DNA of 64,000 nucleotides from Paucisalibacillus globulus DSM 18846 (GTDB lineage: Bacteria > Bacillota > Bacilli > Bacillales > Amphibacillaceae): assembly GCF_000482485.1 (NCBI RefSeq), contig NZ_AXVK01000021.1, forward strand, positions 62,001 through 126,000, written 5' to 3'. Every line of letters starts with the position of its first letter. The first letter of the stretch is position 1. The notes below the pieces were generated by a model, which saw only the letters and a list, made by a program, of their open reading frames with translations, was not told the origin of the DNA and ran no database searches. The position numbers were made by a program, and so were the translations under genes. Positions 34,873 through 44,013 of the stretch are shown in pieces.

Positions 34873-36054
34873 TTATTGTGCTTCTGAAGCTAAAACAGTA
34901 TTCGTTCTTTCTTTCGGTTTTCTTGTTAAAGAAAAGATTGCACATAGTAAGGAAAGGATAACGATGGCTCCTCCAAACCAGGACATATGTGATACTGATC
35001 CGGTTTCGTTTAATACGATACCGCCAAATGCTGAACCAAGTGAAATACCTATTTGTAGTGCTGAATTATTAAAGCTTTGCTGAATGTCAGATGTAGCAGG
35101 ATCTGTTTGAATCAGGTAACTTTGTTGTGGTGGAGATAGACTCCAACTTAACGCTCCCCAAACCATCATAACTGGTATGAACACAATAAGTGAAAATGTA
35201 GTAAATGGTAATAGGAACAGCACGACTGCAAACAAACTGATAACAACGATGATGCTCTTCTTAGCTCCAATCGAATCGGATAGAATTCCCCCGAAAGCTC
35301 CACCACTTACTGCTGCAATCCCAAATAATAGATAACAAATACTGATCCAACTGGAATTTAGATGAAGTTCTGTTTCTAAAAACGGAGTAAAGTATGCATA
35401 AATCGTATAATGTCCCGCTAGCAAAAACATCGTTGCTAAATGTGCACTGCCTATTTTAAAGCTCGCCACAGCCTTTAATTGTTGTGAAAGTGGCGTCGTG
35501 TTTTCTCCCTGGATTCGTTCAAAGAAGATAGAAATAAGCACAAACGAACCTATCGATAAAATAGCAATTCCAAGAAAAATAACGCGCCAGCCAAAAGCAT
35601 CGGAAATCATAATTCCAAGTGGTACACCCATAACTAATGACGAGCTAATTCCCATATAAATAAGCCCCACTGCCTTCGCTTGATGTTTTGGTGCAACAAT
35701 CTTTGCAGCAATGGTTAACGATAATACGACGATAAGTGCTGTACTCATCGCACTCAAGACCCTTGCAATCATTATAAAGGTAAAATTCGGACTGAAATAA
35801 GTCATGATATTACTAATGAAAAAGATAAATAAGGAGATAAGATATAACTTTTTACGCTCTATCTTACTAGTTAACACTAGTAAAACGGGGCCGGAAATGG
35901 CATAAATAAGTGCAAAAACCGTGATTAATTGTCCAGCAGAGCTTATGGAAATGTTTTAATCAGTTGCGATTGTTGGTAGTATTCCACCAACGATTAATTC
36001 AACAAGCCCAACGGAAACAGTGGATAATGAGAGTATAAAAACTTTTAGATTCAT
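34873..36054 (-). pseudogene. pbuE: pbuE purine efflux transporter with one in-frame TAA
   Basis: From ATG 36054 the reverse strand encodes MNLKVFILSLSTVSVGLVEL, then IVGGILPTIATD, a TAA at 35958-35956 (codon 33, where Leu TTA fits), and then [19 protein letters not shown] and the rest of a 12-helix MFS transporter to 34873. The text matches my memory of B. subtilis PbuE, an exporter of adenine, hypoxanthine and analogues, through features such as [21 protein letters not shown] and [15 protein letters not shown]. Only 334 residues from an internal ATG are uninterrupted. An adenine riboswitch precedes it, supporting the assignment. The lesion looks recent because nothing else is damaged. Confidence 0.85.
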
Positions 36055-36108
36055 ATTGTGTTTTACTTCCTTTCTCATGATGTGAATAATAAGATGATTT
36101 TTGAAAAC

Positions 36109-36210
36109 AAAAAAATCCTGATTACAAAAAATGAATCATGTTCATTTTCTGTAATCAGGATTTTAAGGTTCCTGGTAGAGACCCTCGAGCCATATTCCGA
36201 GGTTATACAG
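36109..36210 (-). promoter_or_regulatory. Adenine-type purine riboswitch with terminator
   Basis: Read on the reverse strand from 36210: CTGTATAACCTCGGAATATG, GCTCGAGGGTCTCTACCAGG, AACCTTAAAATCCTGATTAC. The conserved ATATGG, TCTCTACC and TGATTA segments are those of the purine aptamer, and the P1 arms CTGTA/TACAG close it. The discriminating base in GATTAC is T, as in adenine-sensing pbuE aptamers (C in guanine ones). The 3' half of the aptamer then re-pairs with TGTAATCAGGATTTTTTT (36109-36164) as a terminator, so ligand binding would turn expression on. Confidence 0.9.
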
Positions 36211-36236
36211 GTATATTTATTTTTAGCACTTAAAAT

Positions 36237-36265
36237 AGTGTACTAGCTATCAGATGATTTTTCAA
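36237..36265 (-). promoter_or_regulatory. Promoter of the pbuE leader
   Basis: On the reverse strand TTGAAA (36265-36260), 17 bases, TACACT (36242-36237). Its position about 27 bases before the aptamer fits. Confidence 0.6.
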
Positions 36266-36423
36266 GTGTTATTTTTCCTGATAATGTTTCTTCCCTTTAG
36301 GTCCCTATTGCCTTAGACAAGGCTAACCATATGGAGTAAGATAGTAGAGGTAATATATTGAGGAAAGTTAACAGGTAATCTGTACCGTAAATATAAAGTT
36401 TATAACAAGGAGAAAACAAAACA

Positions 36424-37161
36424 ATGAACAATTACAAATTAACCATTCAGTATGATGGTGGACGTTACAAGGGTTGGCAACGACTTGGTAATAGTGACAA
36501 TACCATTCAAGGAAAAATTGAAAATGTCTTAACGGAGCTGGCAGGAGAGAAGATTGAAATCATTGGATCTGGAAGAACGGATGCAGGCGTCCATGCCCTT
36601 GCTCAAATTGCTAACTTTAAAATGCGTAAAAATGCAACAGAAGAAGAAGTGATGCAATATTTGAACAGATATCTACCTAATGATATTAGCATTGTGGATG
36701 TGGCGTTAGTGCCTGATCGTTTTCATGCACGCTATAATGCAAAAGATAAAACCTATTTGTATAAGATTTGGAACGAGCAATACACCCATCCCTTCATGCG
36801 AAAGTACAGTATGCATGTGGAGGAACAACTTGATATTGAAAAAATGAGACAAGCATCGCAATATTTTTTAGGTAAGCATGACTTTACTTCCTATTCCAAT
36901 GCTAAGTCGAAGAAAAAGTCCATGGTACGTGAAATATATTCCATTGATATAAAAGAAAATGAGGGCTTTATCGAAATTAAATTGCAAGGTGATGGCTTCC
37001 TTTACAATATGGTAAGAAAAATTGTTGGAACATTAATTGAAGTTGGGTTAGGCGAAAAAGATGCTGCAGCCATACCAAGTATTCTTGAATCGAAAGAGCG
37101 AATTCAAACAGGTCGTATGGCAGATGCTGAAGGGTTGTATTTGGAGAAGGTTGGTTTTTAA
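36424..37161 (+). CDS. truA: tRNA pseudouridine synthase A
   Basis: A 245-residue enzyme that makes pseudouridine at positions 38-40 of tRNA anticodon stems. Catalytic Asp53 is in GSGRTDAGVHALAQ. Other TruA marks are IQYDGGRYKGWQ, LPNDISIVDV, FHARYNAKDKTYLYKI, and GDGFLYNMVRKIVGTLIEVG near the C-terminus. Length is normal. AAGGAGAAAAC lies before the ATG. Here it stands alone and not in the usual ribosomal-protein/cbi operon, so it may be a second truA copy. Confidence 0.93.
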   Translation: MNNYKLTIQYDGGRYKGWQRLGNSDNTIQGKIENVLTELAGEKIEIIGSGRTDAGVHALAQIANFKMRKNATEEEVMQYLNRYLPNDISIVDVALVPDRFHARYNAKDKTYLYKIWNEQYTHPFMRKYSMHVEEQLDIEKMRQASQYFLGKHDFTSYSNAKSKKKSMVREIYSIDIKENEGFIEIKLQGDGFLYNMVRKIVGTLIEVGLGEKDAAAIPSILESKERIQTGRMADAEGLYLEKVGF

Positions 37162-37295
37162 CATCATATTTTTTTACCGATATTGGGTCTGCCTCCATGT
37201 CTAGTGGAGTAGTGGATATTAACTTAATTTTAAAAAAGCAGGAAACACATATAAACAGTTCCATGATGAGGTGCAAAGTCCTAAATAACAAAACT

Positions 37296-37330
37296 AACAG
37301 GCGAAATCAAAAAAAAGGTTTTGCTTGTTA
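37296..37330. terminator. Hairpin in the truA to GIY-YIG gap
   Basis: AACAGGCGAAATC pairs (with G-T pairs) with GGTTTTGCTTGTT across an A-run loop, followed by ATTTTG. Weak terminator candidate. Nothing else is seen in the 361-base gap 37162-37522. Confidence 0.5.
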
Positions 37331-37522
37331 TTTTGTATTGATATAATAGCGATTTTCATTCAATTAATCAGAATTACTTTTTTAAAAATTTTATTCAACC
37401 ATCTGGAAATGATGATAATAATAATTTTGGGAGTGAGCTATTATTTTGAAGTATTGCACCCGTTTAATTTAAGTAGATGATAACTTTCAAGCGTATTTGT
37501 TACTAATTATTTTTTTAGACCA

Positions 37523-37960
37523 TTATACATTTCGTTTTAATAATTCATCTAAATAATCCCTTACAATATCCGCACGTTTTGGATTTAGCCGGTCGCTAGT
37601 TTCAAGTTGTGAAAGTGGCTTCAGCTTTTTAATCGCTTCTAACTCTTTCTTCCGCAACAATATATTTCTATCACCAGAGCTTAACCCCTCAACTTCATCA
37701 ATCAATTCATAGATTTCAACAATTAATTCAAGGTTATCGATTGACAAATCATCACCTTTCAATCCAAAATATGAAGGATTCTTATGAAGTTCATAAAGAT
37801 GAGTAGAGCATCTAGTCATCATGGAATAGGATTGTCCTATATACAAAGACTTGTATTCTACTTTATTTTCTCCAGACAACCCTATTTTAATATTATAAAT
37901 TCCAGGGCCAATTGCTTTTTTAATTAGAAATTCATTTCTTTCAAAGAATCGGATTTTCAT
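37523..37960 (-). CDS. GIY-YIG-like nuclease domain protein
   Basis: A 145-residue protein. ATG 37960 was chosen because AAAGGAGA lies 8 bases upstream (the ATG at 37966 is too close). The GIY-YIG fold marks are GIYNIKIGLSG, then SLYIGQSYSMMTRCSTHLYE, and the helical DRNILLRKKELEAIKKLKPL, with Glu residues available as metal ligand. Stand-alone GIY-YIG proteins in Firmicutes are often host or phage-derived nucleases. A frameshifted gene immediately precedes it in the same direction, suggesting a two-gene unit. Confidence 0.65.
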   Translation of the reverse strand: MKIRFFERNEFLIKKAIGPGIYNIKIGLSGENKVEYKSLYIGQSYSMMTRCSTHLYELHKNPSYFGLKGDDLSIDNLELIVEIYELIDEVEGLSSGDRNILLRKKELEAIKKLKPLSQLETSDRLNPKRADIVRDYLDELLKRNV

Positions 37961-37975
37961 AATCATATTCTCCTT

Positions 37976-38245
37976 TTAAATTTGTTTTGAACTATAATTT
38001 TTACTATACATTCTTAGGTTCGTAACTGTCTCATTTTCAAATACATCTATTATACAAGCCGCAGCTCCAGTATTCGGTTGAGATGCACAAATAAGAATGG
38101 CTTTCCATCAGAATGATTAACTCGTGTTTCTCCATATGGATCATAATCAGGAAGAACTGCAGCAAACTCTTTAACTTGTATTTTAATTTATTATCCTTTT
38201 TAACAATTCTGCTTCTTTTATTGAAGCACGTTTCTTCACAAACAT
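37976..38245 (-). pseudogene. Frameshifted small gene upstream of the GIY-YIG gene
   Basis: Reverse strand ATG 38245 reads FVKKRASIKEAELLKRIIN and a stop, then in shifted frames KIQVKEFAAVLPDYDPYG, ETRVNHSDGKPFLF, QPNTGAAACIIDVFENETV and TNLRMYSKNYSSKQI with a stop at 37976, directly before the ribosome site of the next gene. At least two frameshifts are needed to join it. Product about 90 residues, family unknown. Confidence 0.5.
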
Positions 38246-38564
38246 AATTTAACTATACCATGTATCGCATTATGTAACTCACTATTCTAAAAAACGCTTA
38301 AAAAGGTCTCTTCATTCTTTATTAGGAAACCCTGCTAGTTTAATATCTACTTTATCTGTTATTCGCAATCATGAATGTAGGTAAGTGTGTTTTTTAGTGC
38401 TAATTATAAAATACCACCTCGCAACGAAAAAGTTTGATATGACTGTTGTCTGCTTTCTTATTTTTGCTTCTCAACCATCTTTAACCTCATCTTCATTATA
38501 AAACGGTAATTACGCTTCTTTTACCAACCTATCCCAATCACAAAAAGTACGCTATACTATAACT
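38246..38564. other. Gene-free stretch before the queuosine operon
   Basis: I see no start-and-stop pair with a ribosome site on either strand, and no strong hairpin. Near the end lies TATACTATAAC (38553 on), a possible -10 for the que operon, without a clear -35. Confidence 0.4.
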
Positions 38565-38610
38565 CAGAGGGTTCGTAACCATCCCCTCTTTAAACAAAAC
38601 TAGGGAGGAA
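38565..38610 (+). promoter_or_regulatory. preQ1-I riboswitch
   Basis: AGAGGG (38566-38571) pairs with CCCTCT; the loop TTCGTAACCATC and the A-rich tail TTAAACAAAACTAGG resemble the preQ1 class I pseudoknot (the TAACC/AAAACxAGG layout of the Thermoanaerobacter type). The 3' GGG of the pseudoknot is part of the GGGAGG ribosome site of queC, so preQ1 should block translation of the operon. Confidence 0.87.
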
Positions 38611-38616
38611 TTTAAC

Positions 38617-39267
38617 ATGGAAAAAGCAGTAGTTGTATTTAGTGGCGGGCAAGATTCGACGACATGTCTCCTATGGGCATTAGAGACATTTGAACACGTT
38701 GAAGCCGTCACTTTTTTGTATGGGCAAAGGAACGTGTCAGAGCTTGATTCAGCTAAGAAGATTGCCGAGGATTTAGGGATAAAACATACCGTTCTGGATA
38801 TGAATTTGCTTAACCAACTGACCGATAATGCGATGACTAGAAAGGATATGGAAATCGATGAATCCGGGGAAGTGCCCAATACATTTGTTCCAGGAAGAAA
38901 TCATCTTTTTCTATCATTCGCCGCTGTTTTCGCAAAAGGTATCGGTGCAAGGCATATCATCACTGGCGTAAGTGAAACGGATTTTAGTGGCTATCCGGAT
39001 TGTCGAAACAATTTCATCCAATCATTAAATCTGACGTTAAACCTTGCCATGGATCATAATTTCGAAATACATACGCCATTAATGTGGAAAAACAAAGCAG
39101 AGACATGGGAAATGGCAGATGAAATGGGAAAACTAGAATATATTACAAAGCATACAACGACCTGTTATAACGGGATTATTGGGGACGGGTGTGGGGAATG
39201 TCCTTCCTGCAAAATAAGAAAGCAAGGGCTTGATGCTTACCTAACAGGGGGGCGAGCATATGTATAG
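38617..39267 (+). CDS. queC: 7-cyano-7-deazaguanine synthase QueC
   Basis: A 216-residue enzyme making preQ0 from carboxy-deazaguanine with ATP and ammonia. The PP-loop is [12 protein letters not shown] (residues 6-17); later marks are [31 protein letters not shown] and the zinc cysteines in [19 protein letters not shown]. Length normal. GGGAGG ribosome site, itself part of the preQ1 riboswitch. The stop overlaps the transporter gene. queD and queE, usually in the same operon, are not in the window. Confidence 0.95.
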   Translation: MEKAVVVFSGGQDSTTCLLWALETFEHVEAVTFLYGQRNVSELDSAKKIAEDLGIKHTVLDMNLLNQLTDNAMTRKDMEIDESGEVPNTFVPGRNHLFLSFAAVFAKGIGARHIITGVSETDFSGYPDCRNNFIQSLNLTLNLAMDHNFEIHTPLMWKNKAETWEMADEMGKLEYITKHTTTCYNGIIGDGCGECPSCKIRKQGLDAYLTGGRAYV

Positions 39268-39835
39268 GATTCTCATATACTTATTATCTATTGTTCTTGC
39301 CAATGTGATTACAGCTAAATTCGCCCCACTTAATCTTGGGTTATTTATTATTCCGTATGGGACGTTACTTATTGGATTGACACTGGTCATGCGGGATATG
39401 GTGCAGAATAAATATGGCCGGACCAAAACATATATGTGGATTGCTGCAGCACTTGCAGTGTCGGCGGTTACGAGTCATCTTCTGGGAGATGCATTATGGG
39501 TTGTATTTGCCTCGACCCTTAGCTTCATTATTTCGGAAACGACAGATACTGAAATATACACACGTTTCAAATTTCCTTTTATCAAGCGTGTGATGGTTTC
39601 AGGCATTGTCTCTGGATTTCTTGATTCTGCAGTATTTGTCATCATTGGAATAGGGCCATTAGGTCTTGGCTATGTCTCATGGGATTTGGTTCCTTATGCA
39701 GTAGCAGGGCAATGGGTGGCGAAAGTGCTTATGCAATTGATTGTTGCAGGAGGAATAAGACATTTCGTTATGAAATTGGGAATCTATGAGCCGAATATAT
39801 CTGATTTTAATCATACAAAGACACAAGCCGTATAG
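39260..39835 (+). CDS. Queuosine precursor transporter (YhhQ/VUT family)
   Basis: A 191-residue membrane protein with six hydrophobic segments and the family marks [41 protein letters not shown] and [14 protein letters not shown]. YhhQ-family proteins import preQ0/preQ1 or related 7-deazapurines. It overlaps queC by 8 bases and precedes queF, which supports that substrate. Product sits in the cytoplasmic membrane. Confidence 0.88.
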   Translation: MYRILIYLLSIVLANVITAKFAPLNLGLFIIPYGTLLIGLTLVMRDMVQNKYGRTKTYMWIAAALAVSAVTSHLLGDALWVVFASTLSFIISETTDTEIYTRFKFPFIKRVMVSGIVSGFLDSAVFVIIGIGPLGLGYVSWDLVPYAVAGQWVAKVLMQLIVAGGIRHFVMKLGIYEPNISDFNHTKTQAV

Positions 39836-39873
39836 GCAGTACGATATATGAAAATAATTGGAGGAGAATAAAC

Positions 39874-40362
39874 ATGAAAGCAAGCGATACAAAAGACCTT
39901 ACCTTATTGGGAAATCAGAATACGAAATATGAGTATGATTACGATCCAAGTGTACTAGAAACATTCGAGAACCAACACCAGGAAAATAATTACTTCGTGA
40001 AATTCAACATTCCAGAGTTTACGAGTCTCTGCCCAATGACCGGGCAACCAGACTTTGCGACAATCTATATTTCCTACATTCCTGATAAGAGAATGGTAGA
40101 AAGTAAGTCACTTAAATTATACATGTTTAGTTTTAGAAATCATGGGGCGTACCATGAAGATTGCGTCAATATTATGATGAAAGATTTAATCGAATTAATG
40201 GATCCAAGGTATATTGAAGTATGGGCAAAATTCACTCCACGCGGAGGTATTTCGATTGATCCATATTGTAATTATGGTGAGCCGGGGACAATGTTTGAAG
40301 AGATGGCTAGTACGAGGTTGATGCAGCATGATCTTTATCCGGAGAAGGTGGATAATAGGTAA
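39874..40362 (+). CDS. queF: NADPH-dependent preQ0 reductase QueF
   Basis: A 162-residue unimodular QueF that reduces the nitrile of preQ0 to preQ1. Catalytic Cys53 is in [13 protein letters not shown]; the substrate motif [21 protein letters not shown] follows, with the conserved Glu and Phe. Length fits the Bacillus type. AATTGGAGGAG ribosome site. Last gene of the riboswitch-controlled unit; together with QueC it supplies preQ1 for tRNA queuosine. Confidence 0.95.
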   Translation: MKASDTKDLTLLGNQNTKYEYDYDPSVLETFENQHQENNYFVKFNIPEFTSLCPMTGQPDFATIYISYIPDKRMVESKSLKLYMFSFRNHGAYHEDCVNIMMKDLIELMDPRYIEVWAKFTPRGGISIDPYCNYGEPGTMFEEMASTRLMQHDLYPEKVDNR

Positions 40363-40422
40363 GTGAATCAGAGGGGCGGTTCTTGTGCTTCAAAATTTGA
40401 TTGTGTGAAGCATGAGAATGTC
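40363..40422. repeat. Palindromic repeat family 2, copy 1
   Basis: GTGAATCAGAGGGGCGGTTC, TTGTGCTTCAAAATTTG and TGTGAAGCATGAGAA form a hairpin whose near copy is at 44287-44353. The right end has lost its CCGTCCCC. Confidence 0.75.
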
Positions 40423-40423
40423 C

Positions 40424-40468
40424 AAAAAGGTCAGCCCCTACATCTTAGTAGGGGACTGACCTTTTTTT
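40424..40468. terminator. Bidirectional terminator between queF and ykoF
   Basis: AAAAAGGTCAGCCCCTAC pairs with GTAGGGGACTGACCTTTTT around ATCTTA, strong on both strands. Confidence 0.88.
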
Positions 40469-41057
40469 AGTTATGTGATGGACTATTTGCTGAAATGGAG
40501 ATGGTCATGACGGTATGACTGGATCCACCTTCCACCGTCGCATTAAATACTTTTTCTAAGCCATTGAATACTTGGATTGCTTCACCTGCTAATCGTGTTG
40601 CTAAGGGGGAGGAAGATACGGTAACAAACTCTTTCATCGCTTCGATTTGTTGATAAATAAGATCCATGTAATTCCCACCACCTAAAGGGTAGAGAGAGAA
40701 CTTAGCTGCAACATATTGTTTCGAGTCTTTTATCTTTTCATTATTTACTGGGATATCACCAACGTCAAGGTTAGAATCCCCATCAGACCCTCCAGGACAT
40801 CCACAGGAATAAGTTGCTTGAAATGCAACATGTTTCCCAGTCTTTGCCGCATGCATAAATAACGCATTTGTTACATCGAAAACATGAGCAGATGTCCCGC
40901 GTACACTTGTTGAAACATCATCTGTTTTCAACCAAACGTTTGATGTATCCACTTCTTCCAACGCCCCTAGAATGATGTCAATAAAATCATCACTCATCGG
41001 ATGAATGGAAAAATTTGCACTTACAATAGTATTTCTTCCACAAGCTTGTTCTTGCAT
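40467..41057 (-). CDS. ykoF: YkoF-like thiamine/HMP-binding protein
   Basis: A 196-residue soluble protein made of two similar halves (ANFSIHPMSDDFIDIILGAL and AKFSLYPLGGGNYMDLIYQQ), the tandem ferredoxin-like fold of B. subtilis YkoF, which binds thiamine and hydroxymethylpyrimidine. The segment SCGCPGGSDGDS joins the halves. Start ATG with GAGGAATT upstream. It is the last gene of a TPP-riboswitch-controlled transport operon, which agrees with a binding role. Confidence 0.85.
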   Translation of the reverse strand: MQEQACGRNTIVSANFSIHPMSDDFIDIILGALEEVDTSNVWLKTDDVSTSVRGTSAHVFDVTNALFMHAAKTGKHVAFQATYSCGCPGGSDGDSNLDVGDIPVNNEKIKDSKQYVAAKFSLYPLGGGNYMDLIYQQIEAMKEFVTVSSSPLATRLAGEAIQVFNGLEKVFNATVEGGSSHTVMTISISANSPSHN

Positions 41058-41120
41058 AGAAATTCCTCCTCATTTTTAATACTTTCAGAGATGTTCAGCT
41101 TAGGGCTCTTTAAGCCTTTC

Positions 41121-41846
41121 TTAAAATTGAATCACATCAATAATTTTCTTTTTCCATTGAAGAAATTCTTCAGAAAGCAATAGATCGCCATCCCTTGGTC
41201 TTTTAAATGGTACTTTGATTACGTCTTTAATTTCTGCAGGATTTACGGATAAGATAATAATTTTGTCGGATAAAAATAATGCCTCATCAATGCTATGTGT
41301 AATAAATAGAATCGATTGTTCGTAATCCTCCCATATGGACAGGAGCCACTTTTGCATGTCTGTTCGAGTAAACTCATCAAGAGCAGAGAACGGTTCATCG
41401 AGCAACATGAGGGATTGTGGACTTAACAAGGCACGGATGAAAGCGACCCGTTGTTTCATTCCACCAGATAACTCATGTGGATACGCATGAATGACACCAC
41501 CCAGCCCTGCTCTTTCTAACATAGCTTCAGCCCGTGTGTAATCCTTCTTTCCTTGTAATTCCTGTCCTAATAACACATTTTCTAGAATAGTTTTCCATGG
41601 AAAAAGGGAAGCCTGCTGTGGCATATAACTAATGAAGCCACGTTTATTTGTAATTTCTTCACCGTTCAAATATATGTCCCCAGCATCTGGTCCTAAAAGG
41701 CCTCCAATCAGATTAAACAGGGTACTTTTTCCACTTCCAGAGGGACCAATCAATGAGACAAACTCACCATCCGCTACGTGAAGTGAAATTTCCTGAAGTA
41801 CCTGTTTTTGTCCAAATGACTTACTCACATTATGTAATTCCAACAT
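41121..41846 (-). CDS. thiZ: Thiamine-precursor ABC transporter ATPase ThiZ
   Basis: A 241-residue ATPase. Walker A is GPSGSGKSTLFN, signature LSGGMKQRVAFIRAL, Walker B LMLLDEPFSALDE, and the switch His is in FITHSIDEAL. It powers the ThiX permease for uptake of formylaminopyrimidine or HMP. It starts one base after the thiX stop and lies 63 bases before ykoF. Confidence 0.87.
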   Translation of the reverse strand: MLELHNVSKSFGQKQVLQEISLHVADGEFVSLIGPSGSGKSTLFNLIGGLLGPDAGDIYLNGEEITNKRGFISYMPQQASLFPWKTILENVLLGQELQGKKDYTRAEAMLERAGLGGVIHAYPHELSGGMKQRVAFIRALLSPQSLMLLDEPFSALDEFTRTDMQKWLLSIWEDYEQSILFITHSIDEALFLSDKIIILSVNPAEIKDVIKVPFKRPRDGDLLLSEEFLQWKKKIIDVIQF

Positions 41847-42614
41847 CTACGCATTTTCCCCCTTCTGCTGCCAGCGAATGAAGAACTTCTCTAACAATAG
41901 AATCAGTCCATAAAAGGCTAAACTTATGACCATTGCAACAATAATGGCCACAAATACTCGTGATGTACGATAAGAAGAGGCAGCAAGTGTCATAAATACC
42001 CCAATCCCTTTTTGTGCACCCAACCATTCTGATACGACTGCTGCCATTACGCTGTATGTTCCTGCTATTTTTAATCCTGAAAATATCGAAGGAACGGCAT
42101 GTGGCAATTCCAATTTCCAGAATAACTGAGCTTTATTAGCACCCATCATTTTCATATAGTGGACTAACTCCCGATTCGTTTGGGTAAATCCTCCTAAGGC
42201 AGATACGGCAATCGGAAAGAAACATGCTAAGGTAATGATAATTAACTTAGGTAAAGCATTGAAACCGAACCAAATCACAAGTAATGGGGCCAGAACAATG
42301 ATGGGCATATTCTGAGAAATAATGATAAAGGGAAAAAAGGTTTCTCGAACTCTTGGCATGAGATGTAATATGGTTGCCACTCCTAGACCAACTGTTGTCC
42401 CAATTAGAAAACCAGAAACAGATAACGTTACTGTTGACCCTAGATGGGGTGAAAATGTTGGAATGACGTTTCTAGCCTCCATCACAATATCGGAAGGGGC
42501 TGGGAGTAACCATTCCTCAATGGAAAATAAACGTGTCGCTACTTCCCATAGCCCGAGAAATATTAATATGGCAAGGAATGGTCTCCATATTCTTTTCAGT
42601 AAACTTGTTTTCAT
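41847..42614 (-). CDS. thiX: Thiamine-precursor ABC transporter permease ThiX
   Basis: A 255-residue permease of the SsuC/TauC/ThiX type with six hydrophobic segments and the EAA loop MKMMGANKAQLFWKLELPHA (about 151-170) that contacts the ATPase. The start overlaps the end of the thiamine-binding gene by 4 bases. Confidence 0.87.
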   Translation of the reverse strand: MKTSLLKRIWRPFLAILIFLGLWEVATRLFSIEEWLLPAPSDIVMEARNVIPTFSPHLGSTVTLSVSGFLIGTTVGLGVATILHLMPRVRETFFPFIIISQNMPIIVLAPLLVIWFGFNALPKLIIITLACFFPIAVSALGGFTQTNRELVHYMKMMGANKAQLFWKLELPHAVPSIFSGLKIAGTYSVMAAVVSEWLGAQKGIGVFMTLAASSYRTSRVFVAIIVAMVISLAFYGLILLLEKFFIRWQQKGENA

Positions 42615-42898
42615 TGGTATTTCTCCACTAACTCATCCATTGTGATCCCTTCTTGTCGATAAGCAATTTTTACTTGGGAGATTACACTTGGTACACCTAA
42701 CTCTGACATTTTTTCATTCATTTTCTGTACAATTTGTAGTAGTTCCGACAATTCTCCCTCCATGGTTGTTTCCAATGGATGTACTTTGTATTTCACATTT
42801 GTAGCCTCTATTACGGCAATTGCTTCGTCCACAAATGAATATAAATCTTTCTCATCGACCTTGGGAATTACTTGAATACTTAGCAAGGCATTTGCCAT
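42611..42898 (-). CDS. MTH1187/YqgV-type thiamine-binding protein
   Basis: A 95-residue protein of the Thiamine_BP (formerly DUF77) family, with ALLSIQVIPKVDEKDLYSFV, VKYKVHPLETTMEGELSELL and VPSVISQVKI marks. Members bind thiamine or HMP as multimers. Its place between thiY and thiX suggests that it senses or hands over the pyrimidine. ATG after AGGAGTG. Confidence 0.85.
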   Translation of the reverse strand: MANALLSIQVIPKVDEKDLYSFVDEAIAVIEATNVKYKVHPLETTMEGELSELLQIVQKMNEKMSELGVPSVISQVKIAYRQEGITMDELVEKYQ

Positions 42899-42931
42899 AC
42901 AATCACTCCTACTTTTCTGTAATCAATTAAC

Positions 42932-43936
42932 CTACTTATCTGGCAAAAACTCATTCGTAAATGCATGATCAACATCTACTGCTTCATCGATAATTTCATT
43001 TTCTAATAGAAAGTCAGCAAATTTCTGCCATCTTTCTTGTTCTTGGATGCCAAATTGTTCTGCATCATCCTGGTACCGAGGTGATAGCCAGTCTTGACTG
43101 CGTTTAACAAGACCAGGATCAAGATCTGGTACCTGATCAATTAATATTTGCGCTGCTTCTTCTGGATGTTCAATTGCAAATTCATACCCTTTTACAGCTG
43201 CATGTGTAAAAGCTTTTACTAATTCTGGATTGGTGGAAATCATTTCTTCACTTGTAGCAATAATCGGTGTATAATAATCAAGTTCATCAGAGAAATCAGC
43301 AAGGTACACCATGTTCAAATCAATTCCACGAAGCTCTGCTTCAATCCCGGTCCACCCGTAAAAAACAAGGGAAAAGTCCACATCTCGTTCAACTGCAACA
43401 AAAAAGTCAGAGTCCCCAGTTGTAATGAAATCAACTTCTTCCACATTGGCATTGTCATTTTCCATCAATGTCTTCATCATCGCTTTTTCCAGGTCAGAAC
43501 CATAGGCACCAAACTTTTTCTCTTCAAAGTCTTTTGGCGATGTAATCCCTTTTCCTACAGGGGAAGCATAACCTGCTGTATTATGTTGCAGCACTGCAGC
43601 GATCGAGACGAGTGGAAGACCTTCCGAGCGTGCCTGTGTTAGCCCTTCTTGGTAACTAATCCCAAAGTCTGCTTTCTCTGCTGCTAGCAGTTGATTCACA
43701 CGTACTTCTCCAGGTAGTAATATTTCAACATCAAGTCCTTGTTCTTTAAAATAACCTTTTTCCTTTGCAACATAAATCCCAGTGTGGTTCGTATTCGGTG
43801 TCCAATCAAGTGCAAATTTTACAGGAGTTAGGTCAGCGTTATTTTCCTTGTTATTTCCTTTGTTTTCATTGCTTTGACCACAGCCTGCTATGAAAATGAT
43901 ACCGATAAACAAAATGATACTAATCAAATTCTTCAA
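42932..43936 (-). CDS. thiY: Thiamine-precursor substrate-binding lipoprotein ThiY
   Basis: A 334-residue lipoprotein of the NMT1/THI5-like fold. Lipobox IAGC ends the signal at residue 19. Marks are KFALDWTPNTNHTGIYVAKE, LLPGEVRVNQLLAAEKADFG and QEGLTQARSEGLPLVSIAA. It captures formylaminopyrimidine/HMP outside the cell for ThiXZ. TTG start after GGGGGG. First gene after the TPP riboswitch. Confidence 0.88.
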   Translation of the reverse strand: MKNLISIILFIGIIFIAGCGQSNENKGNNKENNADLTPVKFALDWTPNTNHTGIYVAKEKGYFKEQGLDVEILLPGEVRVNQLLAAEKADFGISYQEGLTQARSEGLPLVSIAAVLQHNTAGYASPVGKGITSPKDFEEKKFGAYGSDLEKAMMKTLMENDNANVEEVDFITTGDSDFFVAVERDVDFSLVFYGWTGIEAELRGIDLNMVYLADFSDELDYYTPIIATSEEMISTNPELVKAFTHAAVKGYEFAIEHPEEAAQILIDQVPDLDPGLVKRSQDWLSPRYQDDAEQFGIQEQERWQKFADFLLENEIIDEAVDVDHAFTNEFLPDK

Positions 43937-44013
43937 GTTAATCCCCCCATTAGTTTTTCGCTATATTAGTAGGGTCCCTTGAAAATGATTGGCGAATCAC
44001 CAGCATGCTAAAA

